A DNA stretch of 64,000 nucleotides, taken from assembly GCA_009775125.1 (NCBI GenBank), contig VSPD01000003.1, positions 69,305-133,304 on the forward strand, in the 5' to 3' direction. Source of the stretch: Muribaculaceae bacterium (GTDB taxonomy: Bacteria > Bacteroidota > Bacteroidia > Bacteroidales > Muribaculaceae). Shown here piece after piece: positions 7,914-16,128 of this stretch. Each line of letters opens with the position of its first letter. Within the stretch, counting starts at the first letter, position 1. Made by a program: the position numbers and the translations under genes. Below the pieces are notes generated by a model. The model saw nothing but the letters and a program-made list of their open reading frames with translations, made no database searches and had not been told where the DNA came from.

Positions 7914-10070
7914 ATGCCACTCAATACATTCCGACGCCTTTTCGACGATGACAAAAAGGTGACTATCCCGATGATTCAACGCGACTACGCGCAAGGTCGC
8001 AAAAAGGAGTTGAAGATACGCGAAGGCTTTGTAAAATCGCTTGAAGATTTGATCGACGGAAAGGGCGGTTCGCTCGACTTTATCTACGGAGCACTCGACA
8101 ACGGCATTTTTACTCCTCTCGACGGCCAGCAAAGGCTCACCACCCTCTATCTGCTATATTGGCTCGCGGCCAAGAGAGAGTCGGTAGATGAGGCTCAATA
8201 CATTTTTTTGAAACGGTTCTCATATCAGACACGCCCCAATTCAAAATTTTTCTGCCAACACCTTTTTGCCCATACGCCAAGCGCCGACGACGACATAGCC
8301 CACGACATACGCAGCCAAAAATGGTATCGCCTGGAATGGAACAACGACCCCACGGTCGACAGCATGCTGCGTATGCTCCAATATCTCGACAGCCGGTTCT
8401 ATCCCGACAAGGATAACTTAAATCCAATATGGGATAAACTCGATAACATTAAATTCTACTGCTTCGACATCGAGAATCTCGGGCTTACCGACGACATCTA
8501 CATCAAGATGAATTCCCGCGGCAAACCCCTTACGAGTTTCGAGCACTTCAAGGCTGAGTTCGACAAGGCATCGTCGTCTCGTCTTGCCGCAAAGATGGAC
8601 ACAACCTACACCGACCGCATGTGGCGTCTTGGCAACACAAGCCCGCTCGCAGCCTCGCTTCGCGCCAAAAATCCCGATTTCATACCCGATGTCGACCGCT
8701 ATCTCCTGAATTTTATCAACATCGTGGCCCGATGCATCACTCTCGCGCTATATGGCACCGAGCCGTCGGCAAGCCCCATGGACTGGATTCCGGATATATA
8801 TTCCCACCCCTCGGCGGTGACTATGCTCGAACGCGCCTTCGACGCTATTTGCACCGATGAGGCCGACGGCGTGTTTGAGAATTTTTTCAGCCACGACGAC
8901 AGCGACCCCGAAAAAATAAATCTCGACAACATAAATATCTACCTTCTCGACACCGCATGTATCTCCGGCGCCGGCATGGGCTATGCCGAACTCCTGCTCC
9001 TTTACTCAATACTGCTCTACCTGGCCAACCATAACTCTTTCGACCCATCCGACAGCAGATATATCACCGAACGGACGATGCGAAGCCGCATGCGCGTTGT
9101 CCGCAACCTGCTAAAAAACTCTCCCAACCAATTACGCCCCGAAAGATACAGGGCCATCTTCCGCGAAGTGGGAGAATTCATTCTCCGAGGCATCCTCAAC
9201 GAATCGCGCACGGCTCTCAACGAAAACCAAAAGAAAGAAGAAATAGCAAAAGCGGAATATATAAGCCAAAATCCGGAAGCGGAAAAGAATATCGCCGCCA
9301 TCGAAAACCATCCCCTCCTGCTTGGCGCGCTAAGCGCTATCGGCTGGACAAAACCCGAACTTTTCGGCACATTCCGCGACGCGTTCACCGACTATCCTGC
9401 CCACTCGCCGCTTTTGACCCGCGCCATCCTTTGCCACGGCGACATCGCAAGCATGGAAAACTGGTGGCGCTATCGCATCGGCGTAGGCAAGAACGGCGGC
9501 GAAAACCTGTGGCGCGCAGTCCTGTTTGTGAACAAGGATAACTCCAAGATAAAAGACGTGCTTCCCGCGTTCCTTACCGACTACGCAGCCAAGGCTCAGG
9601 GCGGAAAAGAGCACACAGAAATCCTGAAAGCAATAATTTCAGAATACAATCCCGACCATTTCGGCCATATCAGTTACCTCATCAGATACTCGTCGATACT
9701 GTCCAAGTCGGAATACGGCAAATTCTATTTCAACGACGAAATGGGATGGATAGCCTTATACACAAGATTCAAACCGGGACGTCACTCGGCTATAATGCAC
9801 CTTGCCGTGATGCAAGCCTGCGAGAAAGCAGGCCTCGGCTCGCGGCTCAGCCTCGGTGAATATCTCGACAACATTCAGGTCGACGACTCCGACACATTCA
9901 TCGACGCGACAAAGCGCGACGCCGTGCTTGTCCTCACCCGCCAACCCGACGGGTCCATGGCAGAAACCGGCCGCTATCCCCTCCCCCCCTACGGCACCAT
10001 CGACACAGCCCAATACATCGCCGCCAACATCATCCCCCAAATCCTCACCCCCAAACTCACCAACCCCTAA
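7914..10070 (+). CDS. second DUF262 protein of the pair, without visible nuclease domain
   Basis: 718 aa, cytoplasmic-looking. The N-terminus carries the DUF262 signature in a different flavour: IPMIQRDYAQGR around residues 21-32 and DGQQR at 70-74 followed by LTTLYLLYW. A further conserved-looking block, DDIYIKMNSRGKPLT at about 195-209, is typical of DUF262 proteins (K/IxNxxGxxL). The remaining ~480 residues are helical and I see no EHxxPQ/HNH motif, so this subunit may be a sensor or NTPase partner for the nuclease-bearing first gene. It begins 3 nt after that gene's stop and ends just before a terminator. Such tandem arrangements suggest a two-component defence unit; the target and trigger are unknown. 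It might instead be an independent paralogue. Confidence 0.8.
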   Translation: MPLNTFRRLFDDDKKVTIPMIQRDYAQGRKKELKIREGFVKSLEDLIDGKGGSLDFIYGALDNGIFTPLDGQQRLTTLYLLYWLAAKRESVDEAQYIFLKRFSYQTRPNSKFFCQHLFAHTPSADDDIAHDIRSQKWYRLEWNNDPTVDSMLRMLQYLDSRFYPDKDNLNPIWDKLDNIKFYCFDIENLGLTDDIYIKMNSRGKPLTSFEHFKAEFDKASSSRLAAKMDTTYTDRMWRLGNTSPLAASLRAKNPDFIPDVDRYLLNFINIVARCITLALYGTEPSASPMDWIPDIYSHPSAVTMLERAFDAICTDEADGVFENFFSHDDSDPEKINLDNINIYLLDTACISGAGMGYAELLLLYSILLYLANHNSFDPSDSRYITERTMRSRMRVVRNLLKNSPNQLRPERYRAIFREVGEFILRGILNESRTALNENQKKEEIAKAEYISQNPEAEKNIAAIENHPLLLGALSAIGWTKPELFGTFRDAFTDYPAHSPLLTRAILCHGDIASMENWWRYRIGVGKNGGENLWRAVLFVNKDNSKIKDVLPAFLTDYAAKAQGGKEHTEILKAIISEYNPDHFGHISYLIRYSSILSKSEYGKFYFNDEMGWIALYTRFKPGRHSAIMHLAVMQACEKAGLGSRLSLGEYLDNIQVDDSDTFIDATKRDAVLVLTRQPDGSMAETGRYPLPPYGTIDTAQYIAANIIPQILTPKLTNP

Positions 10071-10077
10071 AACAATA

Positions 10078-10117
10078 AATGAGCCTGCGCCAAACGGCAG
10101 ACTCATTTTATTTTTTT
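10078..10117 (+). terminator. terminator of the DUF262 operon
   Basis: AATGAG-c-CTGC pairs with GCAG-a-CTCATT around an 8-nt loop with one mismatch, then TTTATTTTTTT. It lies directly after the stop at 10070. Confidence 0.7.
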
Positions 10118-10142
10118 ACCATACGGTGTAAAAATTGGCTCA

Positions 10143-10560
10143 AGCCAAAATTACGGTACATTGCGTCTCCGTTAGGAGACAAATATTGTAGCGCAGGGCG
10201 ACAGCCCTGGGTGGGCATGAATTGTTATTTATTATGGTGTCGGAGCGGAGCCTGCCGGAGCGTTCGATAATGCTAACCGTGATACAGAAATTACGGTACA
10301 TTACGGCGCATTATTGATTAAAATAGGTGGACCGCAACGCGGTCTAATACGGTAGGCACGGGCGAAAGCCCGTGTTTCTATCGCATCACGGAGGTTCGAC
10401 TGCGGCCGCAGTCGAATAAAAACATCTCATCATAACATGGGCTTGCGCCCATGCCTACCATATGCCGCTTCTGTCAAAAAACACATTGTGCATCGTGCAA
10501 TTTCACAATCCGGAGGATTCTTTGCTTTGGCAAAGCGCTTTGCGATTAGTTTTCCTGCCG
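10143..10560. repeat. mosaic intergenic repeat cluster, copy 2
   Basis: No gene is seen here. In order: GTCTCC-GTTA-GGAGAC then CAGGGC-GACA-GCCCTG hairpins (about 10168-10210); an inverted GGAGCGGAGCCTGCCGGAGCG module (10242-10265); GACCGC-AAC-GCGGTC; ACGGGC-GAAA-GCCCGT; the perfect palindrome TTCGACTGCGG/CCGCAGTCGAA (10395-10416); CATGGGC-TTGC-GCCCATG; two TNCACRA heptamers on the minus strand (10486-10499); and a CACAATCC-GGA-GGATT module with GGCAAAGCGC. Every module recurs elsewhere in the window in another order. Confidence 0.85.
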
Positions 10561-10580
10561 GGAGGATGGTGTCCATTATT

Positions 10581-10612
10581 GAAAAAAGGTGAGCAAAAAT
10601 ATTGCTCACCTT
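10581..10612 (-). terminator. terminator of the alpha-glucan PUL operon
   Basis: On the minus strand the 11-bp stem AAGGTGAGCAA (from 10612 down) closes on TTGCTCACCTT and is followed by TTTTTTC (10585-10581). It lies about 100 nt beyond the GH97 stop. Confidence 0.8.
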
Positions 10613-10709
10613 ATCTAAAACAGAGTATTTAGCTTAGAAATTGTGCCTGTCGGGGAGGATTCAGGGAATCATCACGTTTTTCACATTGCTACCTATTTTT
10701 TCTCTTTTT

Positions 10710-12830
10710 TCACATGATTGGCTTCAGGGAGATGGCGTAGCCGCCGCCGGGGGCAGCTTTCATTTTGAGTTTGGTCTTGGCGCTCACTTTTTTCTTGGTG
10801 ATTTTGTAGGCCTGGGGGTTGGTGGCATAGTGGGCGTCGGGGGCATCGGCATATATCGTGGCCTCGTATTTCTTGTCGCCGTCGAGGAAAGCGAGGTCGA
10901 GGGTCGATTCATGGCCGTCTTCGCCGGCGGTGCATCCTACAAACCAGTCGTCGGTGCCTTTTGCTTTACGGGCGGCCACGATGTAGCGACCCGGCTCGGC
11001 TTCCAGATATTTGCTCTCGTCCCAGTCCACGGCCACATCCTTGATAAACTGGAAGGCGTCGAGATAGCGGTTGTACACCTCGGGCACGTCGGCGGCCATT
11101 TGCAGAGGGCTGTACATCGTGACATACAGTGCGAGCTGACGGGCAAGCGTGCTGTTGACATGTCCGTTGCCGTCGGGGTTGACGGTTTTCATATCCATTT
11201 CGAAGATGCCGGGGGTGTAGTCCATCGGGCCGCCTTGCAGGCGGGTGAAGGGGAGCACGGTGGTGTGGAAAGGCTTGTTTCCGGCAAAGGCTTCGTATTC
11301 GGTGCCGCGCGCGCTTTCGTTGCCGATAAGGTTGGGATAGGTGCGGCAAAGGCCGGTGGGGCGCACTGCCTCGTGGGCGTTTACCATGATTTTGTGCTTT
11401 GCGGCTTCGATCACGGCATAGAGATAGTGGTTGTTGAGCCACTGGCCGTAGTGGTGCTCGCCGCGCGGAATCATATTTCCAACATATCCGCTTTTCACGG
11501 AGTTGTAGCCATACTTGTTCATCAGATTGTAGGCGGCTTCCATATGACGCTCGTAGTTGCGGACAGAGCCGGAGGTCTCATGGTGCATCATGAGTTTCAC
11601 GCCCTTGGATTGCGCGTAGTTGTTGAGCATTTCGATGTCGAAGTCGGGATAGGGAGTCCGGAAATCGAACACATAGTCCTTGGAATGTCCGAACCAGTCT
11701 TCCCAGCCGATGTTCCAGCCCTCGACAAGCACCTGGTCGAAGCCGTGCTCGGCGGCGAAGTCGATATATTTTTTCACATTTTCGTTGTTGGCGGCGTGCT
11801 TGCCATGGCAGCCCGTAGCCGAGTAGTCATGATTGTCAATCTTGACCGACGGAGCATTTGTATAGCTCCATTCTTGCGGGCCGGCAATCATTTCCCACCA
11901 TACGCCGACATATTTCACGGGTTTGATCCACGAAGTGTCGTCGTAGGCGCAGGGGTCGTTGAGGTTGAGGATAAGGTTGGAAGCCAGCATGTCGCGGGCA
12001 TCGTCGCTCACCATCACAGTGCGCCATGGCGAATGGCAGGGTGTTTGGAGATGGCCTTTGTTGCCCTGGGCGTCGGGAGTGAGCCATGACTCGAACACCA
12101 TGTTTTTGTCGTCGAGGTTGAGGTGCATGCACGAGTAGTCGACCAGCGCGGCCTCGTGGATATTGATGTACAGGCCGTCGTCGGTCTTCATCTGCAAGGA
12201 AGTCTGCACGCCCGTGGGAGAGAACTGTGTCTGGGAGGCGTTGCTGCATATCGCACCGGCCATCTTGCCGCGTATTTCAGAGAGGCGGCTTTCGGTGTAG
12301 TCGTATTCCTGAGTGTCGTAGTCGCCGGCAATCCACCATGCAATATGGTCGCCCGCCATGGCAAACTGCGAGTGCTCGTCCTTGATAATGAAATAGGTGA
12401 GCACGCCATCCTGGGGAAATTCATATCGGAAGCCGATGCCGTCGTCATATACACGGAAGCGGATATTCATCTTGCGGTAGCATCGGGGCTGGTCCATCTT
12501 CACAAGCAATTCATTATAATTGTTGCGTATGTCCTTGTTTTCGCCCCACACGGGTTGCCAAGTCTCGTCGAATGACGAAGTCTCGACTCCGGTCTGGCAA
12601 AAACCGTCCATCATGTCGGGGCCGTCGGCCAGTTCAAGGCCGAGTTTCGACGGAAGTACTACGGGCTTGCCTTTATATGAGACAGAGTAGACAGGGATGC
12701 TGTCGACCACCTCGGCGGTGAGGGTTATCACGCCCGATGGCGAGGAAATCTGAGCGGCATGAGCGTCGGAAAAGGCGAGGCTCACGCCTGCCATGGCAAA
12801 AGCCATGGCAGACAAAGCGTTATATTTCAT
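10710..12830 (-). CDS. GH97 alpha-glucosidase, SusB-like (inverting)
   Basis: 706 aa with a signal peptide (MKYNALSAMAFAMAGVSLAF..AHA), so periplasmic. The architecture is that of GH97: N-terminal beta-sandwich, (beta/alpha)8 barrel from about 290, C-terminal beta domain. SusB numbering (E439 and E508 bases, E526, E532 acid) maps exactly in spacing to E418 (HHETSG), E487 (NAHEAV), E505 (GNESARG) and E511 (GTEYE). The inverting alpha-glucosidase site is therefore intact; the retaining alpha-galactosidase branch would lack these bases. Substrates of the family are maltose- or isomaltose-type oligosaccharides. Last gene of the susC-first operon, 14 nt after the preceding stop, ending in the terminator at 10581-10612. 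Confidence 0.93.
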   Translation of the reverse strand: MKYNALSAMAFAMAGVSLAFSDAHAAQISSPSGVITLTAEVVDSIPVYSVSYKGKPVVLPSKLGLELADGPDMMDGFCQTGVETSSFDETWQPVWGENKDIRNNYNELLVKMDQPRCYRKMNIRFRVYDDGIGFRYEFPQDGVLTYFIIKDEHSQFAMAGDHIAWWIAGDYDTQEYDYTESRLSEIRGKMAGAICSNASQTQFSPTGVQTSLQMKTDDGLYINIHEAALVDYSCMHLNLDDKNMVFESWLTPDAQGNKGHLQTPCHSPWRTVMVSDDARDMLASNLILNLNDPCAYDDTSWIKPVKYVGVWWEMIAGPQEWSYTNAPSVKIDNHDYSATGCHGKHAANNENVKKYIDFAAEHGFDQVLVEGWNIGWEDWFGHSKDYVFDFRTPYPDFDIEMLNNYAQSKGVKLMMHHETSGSVRNYERHMEAAYNLMNKYGYNSVKSGYVGNMIPRGEHHYGQWLNNHYLYAVIEAAKHKIMVNAHEAVRPTGLCRTYPNLIGNESARGTEYEAFAGNKPFHTTVLPFTRLQGGPMDYTPGIFEMDMKTVNPDGNGHVNSTLARQLALYVTMYSPLQMAADVPEVYNRYLDAFQFIKDVAVDWDESKYLEAEPGRYIVAARKAKGTDDWFVGCTAGEDGHESTLDLAFLDGDKKYEATIYADAPDAHYATNPQAYKITKKKVSAKTKLKMKAAPGGGYAISLKPIM

Positions 12831-12844
12831 TGATTATTAGTTTA

Positions 12845-14266
12845 TTATTTCGAAAGCCTTACTATTTTGCAACCGTGAGCGTCAACATTGGCTGTGAGCG
12901 ACGATGCTGTGCCTTCGTCGGCGTGTTTCCACATGTCGCGCACTTTGTACTCGCCCGAGAGGCCCAGGTCGGCGAAATCCACCGACATGCCTTTGGCGCT
13001 GTCGTCGCGGTTGAAGAAGCCGACGATATAGTCGCCGTTCGACATCTGGCCGTACCAAATCTGGTTGTCGGGATCATTGAGTTTGTCGCTTAGCGGCTTG
13101 CCCACGAAGCGGTCGGTGTTGAGCGCGAGCAGTTCGGCGTTTTGGTAGAATTTCACATTGTCGCCGATGGTGTTGTACTGGTCGGCAACAGTGACGGGGC
13201 CACCGGCCATGAGCTGAAGCGACACCACCGTTTCCTTTTCGGCGTCGGAGCCGAAAGTGTTCAGGCGGATAAAGTCGCCGTCGAGTATCACATTTTCGCG
13301 TCCGGCGATGTGCGACCAGTAGGTGAAGCCGTCGAACATGTTCATGCAGTTGGGCCAGGTGGTATAAGATTTGCCTTTGTCGGCAGCCGAGCAGTGCCAC
13401 CAGCCGCCGCCTGCCGTATCGGCTACGATGCGCACCATGTTGCCGTATTTTGCCTCGACTTCGGCATCGTTGTAGAGATGGGGCATTACAAGCGAGGTGA
13501 AGATGTCGTACTTTTTGGCGGCCTCGGCTATGTAATTGAGGGCGCGGGCATATGATTCACGACCATAGCCATGACCTACGACACCGATATTGCGGTCCTT
13601 GCCATCTTCATACCACGAAAGGAAGTCCATGCGGATATATTCGATGCCGAGCTCTTTGTAATGCTTGAAGAAACCGTCGATATATTCCTTGCAACCGGGG
13701 TTTTCGGCCACGGCCCAGTTGAACCACATATTGTCGGTGGACGGGTTCATTATAGATGTGGAGCCATTCCAGTAAAGGCCGCCGAAGGTGAATTCCGTGC
13801 CTTCGATTTTGGTCTCGCGCGGGCCATGAAGCCAGAGGGGATTGTCGTACACGCCCACTTTCAGGCCTCTTTCCTTGCATTTGGCCACAAGGTCTTTGAG
13901 AGCCATGGAGCCGTAGTGGGTCATATATCCCGTGGCGTCGTTGGCAAGCATGGGGATAAATCCGTCGGTGCACACCATGTCGTAGCCATAAGGCTTGAGG
14001 TCGGTGGCCACCCAGTCGATTATCTTGTCCCATTCTTCGGCCGTGATATCCATGTCGGCATTTGCAATACCCTGCTGCTCACGGGTGTAGCAGTATTCAT
14101 ACACGCTCCAGTAGAGCGGAGCCTTGTATTTGTGTATTCCTGAAACCTCGGGGAGCTCGGGAAGCTCGTATTTGGGCGGATAGCGCATTTCGTAGTAGTC
14201 GTCGTTGGCACAACCGGCGAGGATTGTAGCCGAAAGAGCGGCTGCAAGTATATTCATTTTTTTCAT
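12845..14266 (-). CDS. clan GH-D (GH27-like) glycoside hydrolase lipoprotein, possible isomalto-dextranase
   Basis: 473 aa lipoprotein (ATILAGC lipobox, Cys19). A (beta/alpha)8 barrel runs to about residue 375, followed by a small beta-sandwich (GYxVGFFNRDDSAK...VRDMWKH), the standard GH27 layout. The predicted nucleophile is D214 in IRMDFLSW (GH27 YxKxD position) and the acid/base lies in LDGDFIR (D329 or D331). Most GH27 enzymes are alpha-galactosidases, but the family also holds Arthrobacter isomalto-dextranase. Because the neighbours are GH97, GH31 and SusE/F-like glucan binders, an alpha-1,6-glucan activity is my preferred reading; alpha-galactosidase remains possible. It is co-transcribed, with 20 nt to the SusE/F-like gene upstream and 14 nt to GH97 downstream. 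The antisense open frames over it are shadows. Confidence 0.75.
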   Translation of the reverse strand: MKKMNILAAALSATILAGCANDDYYEMRYPPKYELPELPEVSGIHKYKAPLYWSVYEYCYTREQQGIANADMDITAEEWDKIIDWVATDLKPYGYDMVCTDGFIPMLANDATGYMTHYGSMALKDLVAKCKERGLKVGVYDNPLWLHGPRETKIEGTEFTFGGLYWNGSTSIMNPSTDNMWFNWAVAENPGCKEYIDGFFKHYKELGIEYIRMDFLSWYEDGKDRNIGVVGHGYGRESYARALNYIAEAAKKYDIFTSLVMPHLYNDAEVEAKYGNMVRIVADTAGGGWWHCSAADKGKSYTTWPNCMNMFDGFTYWSHIAGRENVILDGDFIRLNTFGSDAEKETVVSLQLMAGGPVTVADQYNTIGDNVKFYQNAELLALNTDRFVGKPLSDKLNDPDNQIWYGQMSNGDYIVGFFNRDDSAKGMSVDFADLGLSGEYKVRDMWKHADEGTASSLTANVDAHGCKIVRLSK

Positions 14267-14286
14267 ATTCTATGGATAAAAGATTT

Positions 14287-16122
14287 TCAGTCGAGATATT
14301 TGGCCTTGATGGTCATGGCCTTGATATTGAGGGTGATTTGGTATTTGCCTTCTTTCACCACTTTCCACTTGTCGTCGGGGTCGGCGGTATAAACCATGTC
14401 GGGGGCTGCGACGCCGTTTTCCGATATTTCCACATCGGCGGCCGACGGGCGATAGAAAGGCGCGGAAAAGTCCTTTTTGGTGCAAGCCTTCATGGCGCCG
14501 AGGCGGAGAGTGCCGGTCCAGGTGTATTCACCGTCGACACCGTCGACCGGAGTAAGCTCCGTGGCATCGTCGAGGCTCCAGCCTCCGGCGGTGGCGTCAC
14601 CGATCATGTAGAGAGGAGCGACGATAGTGGCGCTTTCGAGATATTCGGCATTGAATGTCATGTCGGCCATATTGAAGGTGAGGCGATATTTGCCGGCTTT
14701 TACGATTTTCCATTGGTCGTCGGGGTCGGTGGTAAATACCATCGTGTGGTCGGCTACCCCGTTCTCTGATATCTCGCAGTTGGCCGATGCAGGACGATAG
14801 AAGGGCGCGGAGAAATCTTTTGTGACGCAAGCCTTCATCGTGCCTTCTTTGAGGACGCCTTCCCACACATAGAGGTTTTCTGTGTCGGTGGCAATCTCGG
14901 TAGCGTCGTCGAGGCTCCATCCGCCGGCGGTGGCCTCGCCTATCATGTAGAGCGAGGGCAGAAGCTCGGGGGCATTGTCGAGGAATTCGGCGTCGAATGT
15001 CATGTCGGCGGTGTTGAATGTGAGGCGATATTTACCGGCCACGGTCACGAGCCATTGGTCGTCGGGCGACTCGGTGAACACCATCTCGTGTGAAGCGACA
15101 CCCTTGTCGGACACTTCGCAATTGGGCGTGGACGGACGATAGAACGGCGCGCCGAAATCTTTCACCTCGCTTGCCTTGAATGTGCCACGGCCGAGTTCGC
15201 CTTCCCACACGAAAAGGTTATCGTTGCCTGCGGCGGCTTCAATCACGGTGGCGGCATCCCAGCTCCAGCCTCCGTCGGTGGCCTCGCCTATCATGAACAG
15301 GCGCGCAGCGGGTTTAAATTCGCCGATGTATTCGGCGGCGATGGTCCAGTTTTCAAGGTCGAAGGTAAGGCGATAGATGCCCGATTCGGCAACCACCCAC
15401 TTGTTGTCGGGGCTTACGGAGTGAACGAAGGCATCGGATTCGACACCATTTTTGTCGATTTTGACACCGTTGGATTCCGGACGGATGAAAGGTGCGTCCC
15501 AAGAGCCGGATATTGTGCACACTTTGATTTCGCCGGCTGCGATCTCGCCTTCGTAGACAAAGATGAAATCGGATTTTTTCTCCATGGGCAAGAAATTCCA
15601 ATCGGAGAATGTGCCAACTATGTAAAGCTCGTCGGTGACGATGGGCTCAATCACGGGAGCGTCCTGGTCGCGGACAAAGGCGGCGCTCATGGTCCAGTTG
15701 CGCAGGTCGAAGCGCAGGTTGTAGACACCGGCTTCCGACACCTTCCATTTGTCGTCGGGGTCGCCGGCGTGCATCTTGAATGTCTCGTCGGTCAATCCTT
15801 CTTTGCCTATTATCTGGCCGGCATTGAGCGGACGGATAAAGGGATTGTCCCAGCTGCCTTTTGCAAGGCAAAGTTTCATCTCGCCGGCATTGAGCGGACC
15901 TTCCCATGTGAACACAAGCGGGTCCTCGTCGGTGGGGTTCAGAGCAGTGGGCGCGTCGATGCTCCAGCCGTTGGGGGTGGCGTCGCCCACCATATAGAGC
16001 GTGGATGTCTTGATGGGCAGATTTCCGTCGATTATAATCAGTTCTTTCTCCCCGTCGCATCCCGCAAGGACGGCAAGCATGATAAATGCCGACAGGATTG
16101 AGAATATATTTTTAAAATTCAT
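14287..16122 (-). CDS. SusE/SusF-like outer-membrane glucan-binding lipoprotein with five repeats
   Basis: 611 aa, lipobox LAGC with Cys22, followed by D-G-E-K-E, compatible with surface export. Five tandem modules of about 112-115 residues begin near residues 42, 160, 271, 386 and 500. Each opens with LYMVGDAT..GWS-like text, has a central PF(I/Y)RP motif and ends with YxLxFDxxxWT or equivalents. Modules 3-5 are much closer to each other than to 1-2, and module 2 lacks the GGWS turn, so recent internal duplication is likely. SusE has two and SusF three such starch-binding modules, so this is an expanded version. It lies 6 nt after susD and binds the PUL glucan at the cell surface by family knowledge. 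I see no N-terminal Ig-like domain. Confidence 0.88.
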   Translation of the reverse strand: MNFKNIFSILSAFIMLAVLAGCDGEKELIIIDGNLPIKTSTLYMVGDATPNGWSIDAPTALNPTDEDPLVFTWEGPLNAGEMKLCLAKGSWDNPFIRPLNAGQIIGKEGLTDETFKMHAGDPDDKWKVSEAGVYNLRFDLRNWTMSAAFVRDQDAPVIEPIVTDELYIVGTFSDWNFLPMEKKSDFIFVYEGEIAAGEIKVCTISGSWDAPFIRPESNGVKIDKNGVESDAFVHSVSPDNKWVVAESGIYRLTFDLENWTIAAEYIGEFKPAARLFMIGEATDGGWSWDAATVIEAAAGNDNLFVWEGELGRGTFKASEVKDFGAPFYRPSTPNCEVSDKGVASHEMVFTESPDDQWLVTVAGKYRLTFNTADMTFDAEFLDNAPELLPSLYMIGEATAGGWSLDDATEIATDTENLYVWEGVLKEGTMKACVTKDFSAPFYRPASANCEISENGVADHTMVFTTDPDDQWKIVKAGKYRLTFNMADMTFNAEYLESATIVAPLYMIGDATAGGWSLDDATELTPVDGVDGEYTWTGTLRLGAMKACTKKDFSAPFYRPSAADVEISENGVAAPDMVYTADPDDKWKVVKEGKYQITLNIKAMTIKAKYLD

Positions 16123-16128
16123 GGTTTC

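Noticed and set aside
10641..12089. 482-codon plus-strand open frame
   Set aside because: It is the antisense shadow of the GH97 gene; it has no start context or domain, and the minus strand carries all catalytic motifs.
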